A DNA stretch of 64,000 bases. Source: Hymenobacter convexus (GTDB taxonomy: Bacteria > Bacteroidota > Bacteroidia > Cytophagales > Hymenobacteraceae). Of this stretch, positions 48,501 through 55,523 are shown in pieces. Both the position numbers and the translations under genes were made by a program. The notes beneath the pieces were generated by a model. The model was not told the origin of the DNA. It searched no databases and was given only the letters and a program-made list of their open reading frames with translations. Location: positions 1 through 64,000 of the forward strand of contig NZ_JAUQON010000009.1 in NCBI RefSeq assembly GCF_030580955.1. The letters run 5' to 3'. The number at the start of each line of letters is the position of its first letter. The first letter of the stretch is position 1.

Positions 48501-50196
48501 GCTGGCGGCGTGCGCCCAGGCCAGCCAGCTGCCCTTCAGCGAGTTGTACGCAGCCACAGTGTACGACCTGTTGAGTGTAAAACCGCTGCCCGCCGTGTTC
48601 GATGCCGGCCAGGATGTGGCGTCGCAGCTGTCGCCCGGGGCCCGGTCGCTGCTCTCGTGGGGCGGGCGGCCGGCCCGGGTTGGCGGCGTCAGCCTCGAAC
48701 AGCTGAACCTGGACCGCGTGAGCTTTTCGCTGCCCGCGGCCACCCGCGACAAAGCCTGGGCGGCTTTGCAAGGCGCCAACGGAGAAATTGCCAGCTCCGA
48801 AACCCTCTTTACCGGGCCCAACAAGCAACCCCTCGCACCGGGCGGCCCGGGCGCCGCAGACCGCGCCCGGCTTAACCAGCTGGCCCTGGACGCTTTTTGG
48901 GCTAAAACGCACGGCATTTATCTGTTCGAAATCAAGAACTTGCCGCGCGATGCCGCGCAATCCTTCGACCAGTTCAGCCGCGACGTGCTGAACCTGAAAC
49001 CGTACCTGAAAGCCACCCAGGCCTGCCTGCCGGAGGACGTGGGCACCACCCAGCGCGGCGACGACACCCAGAACCTGCTTACTTTTTTGCAATCCCCGAT
49101 TCGGCCCGAGATTCCGGTTTTCGGCAGCCTATCCTCCACTGCCCATTACACTTGTTCGTTCGACGCCTTTTTCCTGTACCAGCTTCAGCGCCAGGCCCGA
49201 CAAGCCCAACCCGAATGGCCGGTGGTGCAGCTCCTGGATAGCACGGCTTTTGCGGAAGCCTGGAAGCCCTATCCTAACATGACCCTGATACGGGCCCTGG
49301 CGAAAACCAGTATACCGGGCAATTCCTTCCGCGAGCAGCGCAACCTGCTGTTGCTTAAAATAGAAGAATCCATTCAGAGCCGTGACAAACTGGCGAGCAG
49401 TGCTTTCCGAAAAAGGATTGCTGCTGACCTGCTGAAGACAAACCGGCGGCTGGTGAAACTCAATGACGAGGCAATGCCCTCGGAATCGGCGGGGCTGGCC
49501 GGTAGCCCAGGCACACGGGCCGGCGGCGAAAACGCCAAGGTAAATGAGTTCTTCGGCCCTTACTACAGCGTAGCGATGGACAATGCCATGCACGAGCTGG
49601 CGCTGGAAATGGCGCGGGGCGGCTATACGCTGGACGCCTTTGCGCTGGCCGATTCCATCATTGCCACTACCGGCTACATGCTGCCCCAGATGAACTACGC
49701 GCACAAGATTCGCATTGCCGAGCAGGCCATGCTAACCAACAGCCAGCAGGTACAGCCGGCCTTGGACAACTTCTTGTCCGAATACCTGGTCAAGACCCAG
49801 GCGGGGGTGGTGGGTGCCGACGACGAAGAAACGAATGCCATTCACCCCTCTACCAGCATCCTGGCGGTGTGTTTCTGGCGGCCTTTCATCCCCAAAAACC
49901 AACTCGACACCATTCCGCTCATTGCCCGCCCGCTCGCCTACCGCCTGAAAAAAGGCCCGTTGGGCATCGCCCTCAAAGCTCCATTCAAAGGTTACGGCCT
50001 GGCCAACGACCTGTACAAAGCCAACGACGAAATCAACAAGTCGCCATTCGTGTTTGGGTTTACCAAGTTCTCGTTTGCCAATCAGGCGCTGCTGGGCTAC
50101 GCCCACTTCATAAGCCCCGCCATCGACAGCGGCTGGCACGAATACGACGAAGAAGGCCTAACCCTACCCGCTGATTACCTGAGTTTTGCCGAGTAG
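45535..50196 (+). CDS. Gene D: nSTAND1 NTPase with transmembrane segment and large unassigned C-terminus
   Basis: A 1553-residue protein. The N-terminus PYTGLRTFTEKEAIYFRGR is diagnostic of nSTAND1 NTPases. The Walker A loop is GASGDGKSS (Lys65), Walker B is LLVVVDQFEE (Asp170), and CTMRSDF follows. HESLIRNW near residue 465 closes the STAND module. One strong membrane helix (about 580-598, AAIVLPVLLVIGAVLWW) separates it from about 950 residues with no repeat or catalytic motif I recognise. nSTAND proteins usually carry WD40 or TPR sensors, so this C-terminus is unusual. If the NTPase is cytoplasmic the C-terminus faces the periplasm. It begins on the base after gene C's stop. Confidence 0.87.
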   Translation: MDTAPDSASAQLELDEPICPYTGLRTFTEKEAIYFRGRVSHVARCLDLLVEQHFVMITGASGDGKSSLVFAGMLPEVRAGFVRARYSNWAVATFRPERSPLANLAQALATALRLPSPGSVETELQRGFSSLVQLYQASALCLPATLPEGLTPAEQRQMLRQAGNLLVVVDQFEEFFTNPENYDGDQPTTAAQTVVNLLLETVRLAQAEGLPIYIVCTMRSDFVGQCAEFRGLIEQVGASQYFVPRLLRHEFLEVIKEPALLSGNRISERLVQRLLYDIGQGQDQLPVLQHALRRIWLAANEGREEMDLLHYAMVGGLSDELPPEDQTRFAAWRATLPAHQQQFLLANAGLRNVLDAHANQLYFEANDLYNQDFQPPLPPGTAERVIEQTFRVLTRTDGQRVVRNRVTGAQVTAILGEAALPWAVVCRILRPFRAEGTTFLSPFLSEDADDRAVLPPDTVLDISHESLIRNWNQLAEWAHLEAKDVNIASDFQQQAGRWKQEAENRGYLLPIGLYRYFSDWYASKKGADSWLTYYQEANPDALLGTGPSETPVGLLTRYLETSRRHLWSELLAARYGVWRLTAAIVLPVLLVIGAVLWWPQRKMQSDYVAGQMVENGRTELATYVQQTKKRAWERVQADSSLKRGNALLKMARNKKDFISATRLINKATKTLDWTVAVLPVQDIARFILNADRLKEVAYRPLLGPRTAADYAFPQMLSILKDDTLALDTELSMLALVNNLKYDRVARANPAMQPILSDLVLRLDQAGPIAPAAGQAGVAPGEQQRRLAVRTARTVIALAYYLACDQQVQTSVRPDSAGHQAVRLELEARRQALLQKLRGYVKAEIESTTGPAPSPVAFGFCLRVLLGQGRDGRADLAFLNGLSPFDRNSRRQFNRLFPSGQGLYAQTEENHTKFTASSGGYLTAAMAFAALGNPAKVLRCLDTLRAQRLTRPAYITEYSARDTTKINSSMALVPYLLKYELLDARSARGLLAACAQASQLPFSELYAATVYDLLSVKPLPAVFDAGQDVASQLSPGARSLLSWGGRPARVGGVSLEQLNLDRVSFSLPAATRDKAWAALQGANGEIASSETLFTGPNKQPLAPGGPGAADRARLNQLALDAFWAKTHGIYLFEIKNLPRDAAQSFDQFSRDVLNLKPYLKATQACLPEDVGTTQRGDDTQNLLTFLQSPIRPEIPVFGSLSSTAHYTCSFDAFFLYQLQRQARQAQPEWPVVQLLDSTAFAEAWKPYPNMTLIRALAKTSIPGNSFREQRNLLLLKIEESIQSRDKLASSAFRKRIAADLLKTNRRLVKLNDEAMPSESAGLAGSPGTRAGGENAKVNEFFGPYYSVAMDNAMHELALEMARGGYTLDAFALADSIIATTGYMLPQMNYAHKIRIAEQAMLTNSQQVQPALDNFLSEYLVKTQAGVVGADDEETNAIHPSTSILAVCFWRPFIPKNQLDTIPLIARPLAYRLKKGPLGIALKAPFKGYGLANDLYKANDEINKSPFVFGFTKFSFANQALLGYAHFISPAIDSGWHEYDEEGLTLPADYLSFAE

Positions 50197-50358
50197 GTAC
50201 CAAGGTTCGGCTCGCTTGCGCCATCCGAAGCGTAGAACCCTGAACCTGGCGGTGGTGTGCCACCATATGACTAAGCCAACGCCGGCCGCTCCCCTACCCG
50301 CTCGCAAAAGGTACCCTTGGTGGTATTCCGCGCGACAAGCCCGCCAAACGGTTGTGCG

Positions 50359-51018
50359 CTACCCCGGCTGGGCCTGCGCAAGCAAGCCGCGCTGCACGGC
50401 AAATTTGATGAGCGCGGCCGTGTTCTTGGTGTGGGTTTTGGCAATGATGTTTTGCCGATGGGTTTCGACGGTGCGCTTGCTCATGAAGAGCTTATCGGCG
50501 ATTTCGACGTTGGTCAGGCCATCGGCGATGCACTGTAGCACTTCCTGTTCGCGGGCCGTCAGGGCCTCGGCCGCGCTGGCCGTGGGCACCAGCATCGGGT
50601 AGGTGGTCACCCGGTGCAGCATCGCAAGGCCTATTTCGGTGGACAGGAAAGCCCGGCTGGCCGCCACCGCCCGCAGGGCCGCTATGATTTCGCTGGTGGC
50701 GGCACTTTTGAGAATGTAGCCCAGCGCGCCCGCCGCAAACACCTGCGCCACCGTGCACTCGTGGGCCAGCATGGAAAGCACCAAGATGCCCACTTCGGGA
50801 AACTCCGCATGCAGGCGCCGGACCGTGGCAAGCCCATCGAGGCCCGGCATATTGAGGTCGAGCAACACGACATCGGCCGGATTGGAGGGCAGCTGGTTGA
50901 GCAGCGCCTGGCCCTCGGCGGCTTCGCCCACCACCGTCAGGTCGGGCTCAGCGGCCAGCACGGCACGCAGGCCGCTTCGCACCAGGGCATGGTCGTCTAC
51001 GATATATAAGCGAGTCAT
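50359..51018 (-). CDS. NarL/LuxR-family response regulator
   Basis: A 219-residue two-domain regulator. Receiver domain: YIVDDH at the N-terminus, phosphorylated Asp54 in VLLDLNMPG and Lys in YILKSA. Helix-turn-helix: LTAREQEVLQCIADGLTNVE then IADKLFMSKRTVETHRQNI. Start is the ATG at 51018. A likely promoter, TTG-N18-TATATTTA, lies about 15-45 bases upstream on the minus strand. No sensor kinase is adjacent. It converges on the four-gene locus, and nothing shows that it controls that locus. Confidence 0.93.
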   Translation of the reverse strand: MTRLYIVDDHALVRSGLRAVLAAEPDLTVVGEAAEGQALLNQLPSNPADVVLLDLNMPGLDGLATVRRLHAEFPEVGILVLSMLAHECTVAQVFAAGALGYILKSAATSEIIAALRAVAASRAFLSTEIGLAMLHRVTTYPMLVPTASAAEALTAREQEVLQCIADGLTNVEIADKLFMSKRTVETHRQNIIAKTHTKNTAALIKFAVQRGLLAQAQPG

Positions 51019-51205
51019 AGCAGCAATTTTAATTAAATATATTGAATGTTTAATCAAACCAATGAGTGTGCTTACTTTTTAGCTTCCGGAGTGACCGCCG
51101 CGGGCCCTGACTCGCTTGAGTAATAAACTGTGCGGGTGCCACGCTTTCGAGGCGAAGGTTTGTTCCTTTGTGCACATCTTCCCGCCCTCGTCGTACACGT
51201 TGCCT

Positions 51206-53962
51206 GTGAAACACATTTCGCTGTCGGCCTGCCTGCTGGCTTCCATCCTGATGCCTTCCTGCCAAACCCTCAAACCCGCCGCTGGGGCCACCGCTCCGGC
51301 TCCGGCTCCGGCTGCCCCGGCCGCGCCCATCTGGCAATCGGAAGCCTATACGCTCTACCCCGACCGGGTGGTGCAGGGCCCGTTTGAGGCGCGGGCGCTG
51401 TCGGCCACCGAGCTGGTGTCGAACTACCACAGCCCGGCCAATGCATTTTTGAGCCCGCAGGTAGCGTTCAAGTTCAGCATCAATGGCAAGGACAACGAGA
51501 TGCCCACGGGCCAGGACCACCAGCTGGTGGCCGTGCCCCGACCGGGCGGCGGGGACATCGAAACGCCGCCTATCGTCTTCGGCCAGCGCTACGTGGATGC
51601 CACGCCCCTGCCGGCCGATGCCTACTTGGCGCCGAATACCCCGGTAAAAATCCGGCTGGATATGCGTCCCGTGCTAGCCGCCTTCAAAAAGCAGGGCTAC
51701 TACACCAACTTCCGGGGCGAGAAACTTTACCAGCAGGACCTTAAGCATGTCTTCGTGGCCGGTTCGGCCGCGCCGCTGAGCTGGGATTTCGACAATCTGG
51801 TGAACAAGCCCGAGCTGGAAATGAAGGACCCGGACGGCGACGGCATCTACGAAACCATGCTGACGCTGAACCAGCCGGCCGCCGCCAAAACCACCGCCGG
51901 CCAGTGGAAGCAAAGCCTCAATACGGCCGATTTTCCGCAGTATTCATCGGACTACCCGCTGGCCGATGCGCTCTACAACCTGGCCCTGGAAGAGGCCCGC
52001 CGCGCCGTGGAGCCCGACAGCACCTTCCGCACCGGCAAGGAATGGGCGGGCGTCTGGACCCGGGATATCAGCTACAGCATCATTCTGGCGCAGGCCGCCC
52101 TGCAGCCGAAAGTGGCCATGAACAGCCTGCTGCGCAAGGTTTCGCCCCAAGGTCGCATCATTCAGGACACGGGCACGGGCGGGGCCTACCCGTGCTCCAC
52201 GGACCGCATTATCTGGGCTACGGCGGCCTGGGAGATTTACAAGGTGACGGGCGACGAGGCCTGGCTGCGGCGGGTGTACCCGATTATCAAAAACTCCATT
52301 GCCGACGACGTGCAGAATGCCTACGACCCGGCCACCGGCCTGGTGCGGGGCGAGTCGTCGTTTCTGGACTGGCGCGAGCAAACCTACCCCCGCTGGATGC
52401 AGCCCGTAGACATCTACCAGAGCGAGAACCTGGGCACCAACGCTGTGCATTACCAAGCCAACGTGGTGCTGGCCCAAATGGCCCGGCAGCTGGGTGAGCA
52501 GGCTGTGGCCACGCAACACGAGCAACGGGCCGAAACCATCAAGCGCGGCATCAACCAGCACCTGTGGCAGGCCGACAAAGGCTACTACGGCCAGTTTCTC
52601 TACGGCCGCACTTCGCTGGTGCTCTCGCCCCGCGCCGAGGCCTTGGGCGAAGCGCTGAGTGTGCTTTTCGGCGTGGCCGATGCTGAGCGGGCGCGGGAAG
52701 TGGTGAGTAAAACCCCAACCACGCCTTTCGGTATTCCCTGTCTCTACCCGCAGATTCCGGGCATCCCTCCCTATCACAATAACGCCGTGTGGCCCTTTGT
52801 GCAGAGCTTCTGGGCGCTGGCTGGCGCCCAGGTCGGCAACGAACAGTCGGTGCTGGAGAGCATGGCGGCCATCTACCGCCCAGCGGCGCTGTTTCTAACC
52901 AACAAGGAAAATTTCGTGGCCGAAAACGGCGACTTTGCCGGCACCCAAATTAACTCCTCAAACATGCTCTGGAGCCTGTCGGGCAGCCTGAGTTTGGTGT
53001 ACAAGGTGCTATTCGGCATGCAATGGGAGCCCGAGCGGCTGGTGTTCCGGCCCTTCGTGCCGCAGGCGTTTCGGGGCCAGCGCCGGCTCACGGGCTTCCA
53101 CTATCGCAAAGCGGTGCTGGATGTTGAGATGGAAGGCTTCGGCAACGAAATCAGCAGCATCACCCTCGATGGGCAGCCGCTGGCCGACGCGGCGGTGCCG
53201 GCCAGCCTCACGGGGCGGCATGCAGTGCACATTGTGCTGAAAAGCCAGGCGCCGGCCGCCGCGCCAGTTACTCGGGTGGCGAATGCCTTCGCGCCTGAAA
53301 CGCCTGCCCCAAAGCTGGAGGGCAAGAACAATGATGGGCATTTGAAGCTGCGTTTGTACTGGCCGGCGATAGCAGGAGCACAGGCATACCAAGTATTGGA
53401 TAATGGAAAATTGCTGCGGCGCACGACGGCAACTTACTTGCCTGCTGTAGGACTGGGAACCGACTTGCAGGTAATTGCCATCGCGGCCGATAGCAGCGAG
53501 TCGTTTGCCAGCGAACCGCTGCCGGTTGGCATGTCGGGTGACGAAGTACAGCTCGAAACCCTGGCCCCCAAAGCTACTCAGGCTTTCAAAGGCTACTCCG
53601 GCCAAGGCTTCATTGAAATCAGCACCAGCATCAACAAGACCCTCACCATCCCCGTGACAGTGCCCGAAACCGGTCTTTATGCCCTCGATTTCCGCTACGC
53701 CAACGGCAACGGCCCCATCAACACCGAGAACAAGTGCGCCATTCGCACCCTGCGGCGCGGCGCCGAGCAGCTGGGCACGGTGGTGCTGCCGCAGCGCGGC
53801 ACCGGCGAGTGGAGCAACTGGGGCTTCTCAAACCCCATTCTGGTGCGGCTGGCCAAAGGCACGTACAAGCTCACGCTGGCCCTGGAGCCGGCCAATGAGA
53901 ACATGAACGGGGCGGTGAACCAAGCCATGCTGGATTATCTGCGGGTGCGGCGTGTGGAGTAA
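51206..53962 (+). CDS. Six-hairpin-glycosidase-like lipoprotein
   Basis: A 918-residue protein. The GTG at 51206 gives the lipoprotein signal KHISLSACLLASILMPSC, which fixes the start; the longer frame to 51116 is unlikely. A Pro/Ala linker is followed by a beta-sandwich domain and an (alpha/alpha)6 barrel (about 270-660) with WTRDISYSI, GESSFLDWREQTYPRW and NNAVWPFVQSFWALAG. These features are those of amylo-alpha-1,6-glucosidase-like and related clan-GH-G/L enzymes; the exact GH family and sugar are not determinable here. C-terminal parts look like fibronectin-type and carbohydrate-binding beta domains. Confidence 0.8.
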   Translation: MKHISLSACLLASILMPSCQTLKPAAGATAPAPAPAAPAAPIWQSEAYTLYPDRVVQGPFEARALSATELVSNYHSPANAFLSPQVAFKFSINGKDNEMPTGQDHQLVAVPRPGGGDIETPPIVFGQRYVDATPLPADAYLAPNTPVKIRLDMRPVLAAFKKQGYYTNFRGEKLYQQDLKHVFVAGSAAPLSWDFDNLVNKPELEMKDPDGDGIYETMLTLNQPAAAKTTAGQWKQSLNTADFPQYSSDYPLADALYNLALEEARRAVEPDSTFRTGKEWAGVWTRDISYSIILAQAALQPKVAMNSLLRKVSPQGRIIQDTGTGGAYPCSTDRIIWATAAWEIYKVTGDEAWLRRVYPIIKNSIADDVQNAYDPATGLVRGESSFLDWREQTYPRWMQPVDIYQSENLGTNAVHYQANVVLAQMARQLGEQAVATQHEQRAETIKRGINQHLWQADKGYYGQFLYGRTSLVLSPRAEALGEALSVLFGVADAERAREVVSKTPTTPFGIPCLYPQIPGIPPYHNNAVWPFVQSFWALAGAQVGNEQSVLESMAAIYRPAALFLTNKENFVAENGDFAGTQINSSNMLWSLSGSLSLVYKVLFGMQWEPERLVFRPFVPQAFRGQRRLTGFHYRKAVLDVEMEGFGNEISSITLDGQPLADAAVPASLTGRHAVHIVLKSQAPAAAPVTRVANAFAPETPAPKLEGKNNDGHLKLRLYWPAIAGAQAYQVLDNGKLLRRTTATYLPAVGLGTDLQVIAIAADSSESFASEPLPVGMSGDEVQLETLAPKATQAFKGYSGQGFIEISTSINKTLTIPVTVPETGLYALDFRYANGNGPINTENKCAIRTLRRGAEQLGTVVLPQRGTGEWSNWGFSNPILVRLAKGTYKLTLALEPANENMNGAVNQAMLDYLRVRRVE

Positions 53963-53971
53963 GAACCGCGT

Positions 53972-54089
53972 GCTTCGCCTGTCATCCTGAGCGCAGCGAA
54001 GGACCTTATCACTGAAGCACAATTTGCCGCAATTCAATCGGTTCGGACGTGATAAGGTCCTTCGCTGCGCTCAGGATGACAGGCGAAGC
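53972..54089. repeat. GTCAT-type REP/MITE, longest perfect copy
   Basis: The arms are perfect for 41 bases: from GCTTCGCCTGTCATCC on the left to GGATGACAGGCGAAGC on the right, around a 36-base spacer. The extension beyond the GTCAT end (GCTTCGCCT) is shared by both arms. It lies just after the glycosidase gene. Confidence 0.92.
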
Positions 54090-54154
54090 GCGCGAGATGT
54101 CTCGGTCCTCTGCTTGATGCGCAGAATGCTCGACATGGCGTGCTGGTTGCTCCC

Positions 54155-54529
54155 TTACCCCACCAACTGCTCCACCAGTCGCTCCAGCGTCTCAGCGGCT
54201 TCGGTGCAGCGGCCGGGGTGCACGGGCGAGCACTGCACCACGGTGCTGCGCGTGGCCGTGAGCCAACGGAACCGCTCGGCAATGGGCAGCTGGCCGATGG
54301 TGCCACCGGTGGCGCGGCCCTGGCAGATGCGCTCAAAAGCGTGCAGGCGGGCGGCCACTTCTTCTAGGTCTAAATCGGGCGCGAAGGTGCGGAGGCGCGC
54401 TTCAGGCAATTCACAACGCACTTCCAGATAGCGTTGGTCTTTGCAATAGAGAATGACCCCGACGTTCAGGAATTCTTCGCGCTCTACGCGGGGCACCACG
54501 CGCAGCACGGCGTACTCAAACAAGTGCAT
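54155..54529 (-). CDS. DUF3037 protein
   Basis: A 124-residue protein starting MHLFEYAVLRVVPRVEREEF, followed by NVGVILYC, the signature of DUF3037. Its function is not known. Genes of this family commonly lie next to a HipA-like kinase gene, as here: its ATG at 54529 is inside the 3' end of that gene (14-base overlap), implying coupled translation. The upstream part of the longer frame is only the overlap. Confidence 0.85.
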   Translation of the reverse strand: MHLFEYAVLRVVPRVEREEFLNVGVILYCKDQRYLEVRCELPEARLRTFAPDLDLEEVAARLHAFERICQGRATGGTIGQLPIAERFRWLTATRSTVVQCSPVHPGRCTEAAETLERLVEQLVG

Positions 54530-55310
54530 GGCGGGCGGCTTGGGCTTCCTGAACAAAGGTTTCGGAAGCTGCGAGGCGGGCTTCGAGGAAGCTCACGTAG
54601 TCCTGGCGCTGCTGGGCAGGCGGGGCATCGCCGTTGGTCAGCCACTCGTCGGGCACCTGGGCCACGATGGCGCGCAGGACTTCCGGCGTGAGGCGGGCGC
54701 GGCTTTCGGCGTCCACGGTGGCCAGCTCGCTGGCCTGGGGCAGCAGCACGTGGTCCTTCACCTGGGGGAAGGGGCGCGGGCGCGGCTTGGCCCACTCAGG
54801 GCCGGCGTGGTGGGCGTAGAGGGCGGCGCCGTGGTCGATGAGCCACAGTTCCTTGTGCCACATCAGCATGTTGGTGTTGCGGGCGGTGCGGTCCACGTTC
54901 AGCGTGAGGCAGTCGAGCCACACGATTTGGGAGGCCAGGTGCGGCTCGATGGTGGTCACCAGCGCATCGTAGGTGATGGCGCCGGAGAGGTAGTGCAGGG
55001 CCAGGTTGCGGCCGGTGCTGGCTTGCAGCAGGTCCTGGATTTCCTCGTCGGGCTCGGTGCGGCCGAAGCTCTCGTCCAGCTCACAAAATACCAGCTCCGG
55101 CACGCGCAGGCCCAGCACGCGGGCCAGCTCGCCCACAATCAGCTCGGCAATGAGGGCCTTCACGCCCTGCCCCGCGCCGCGGAATTTCACCACGTAGAGG
55201 AAGTTGTCGTCGGCCTCCATTAGGGCGGGCAGGGAGCCGCCTTCGCGGAGCGGGGTCACGTAGCGCGTGAGCACGACGGTGCGGAGGTCAGGGGCAGCGG
55301 GAGGCGGCAT
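54516..55310 (-). CDS. HipA-like kinase-fold protein
   Basis: A 264-residue cytoplasmic protein with features of the HipA/CtkA-type protein-kinase fold: YVVKFRGAGQG (ATP-site Lys), a catalytic-loop-like LTLNVDRTARNTNML, and IDHGAALY in place of DFG. It is shorter than HipA toxin and there is no HipB-like antitoxin beside it; the partner is instead DUF3037. This pair is widespread in bacteria, but its role is not established to my knowledge. Start is the ATG at 55310. Confidence 0.85.
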   Translation of the reverse strand: MPPPAAPDLRTVVLTRYVTPLREGGSLPALMEADDNFLYVVKFRGAGQGVKALIAELIVGELARVLGLRVPELVFCELDESFGRTEPDEEIQDLLQASTGRNLALHYLSGAITYDALVTTIEPHLASQIVWLDCLTLNVDRTARNTNMLMWHKELWLIDHGAALYAHHAGPEWAKPRPRPFPQVKDHVLLPQASELATVDAESRARLTPEVLRAIVAQVPDEWLTNGDAPPAQQRQDYVSFLEARLAASETFVQEAQAARHALV

Positions 55311-55359
55311 TGGAGAGAGGGTTTGCCGCGCAAAGGAAGGTTATAAAATGGTCATATGG

Positions 55360-55523
55360 CGTTCTGGCAGGGCGCCTCACCCCCGGCCCCGGTTCGCTTG
55401 AAGCGCGAAGCCTCAGGAAGAAGAGAGTTGGACGACGCTTGCAGCCGAACCGGTGCCCCCTCCCCCTGAGGCTTCGCGCTTCAAGCGAACCGGGGCCAGG
55501 GGGTGAGGCGCCCCGCCAGAACG
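55360..55523. repeat. GC-rich MITE-like inverted repeat, copy 1
   Basis: Arms of about 58 bases begin CGTTCTGGCAGGGCGCCTCA and continue through CGGTTCGCTTGAAGCGCGAA; the right arm is the near-perfect complement. A related element is at 59161-59324. Its right end touches the stop codon of the DUF5916 gene (55524). Confidence 0.9.

Noticed and set aside
51052..51080. Sixth complete AraC operator upstream of the LuxR regulator
   Set aside because: Only one half-site is present; the position 21 bases away does not match TTTCAAAC.
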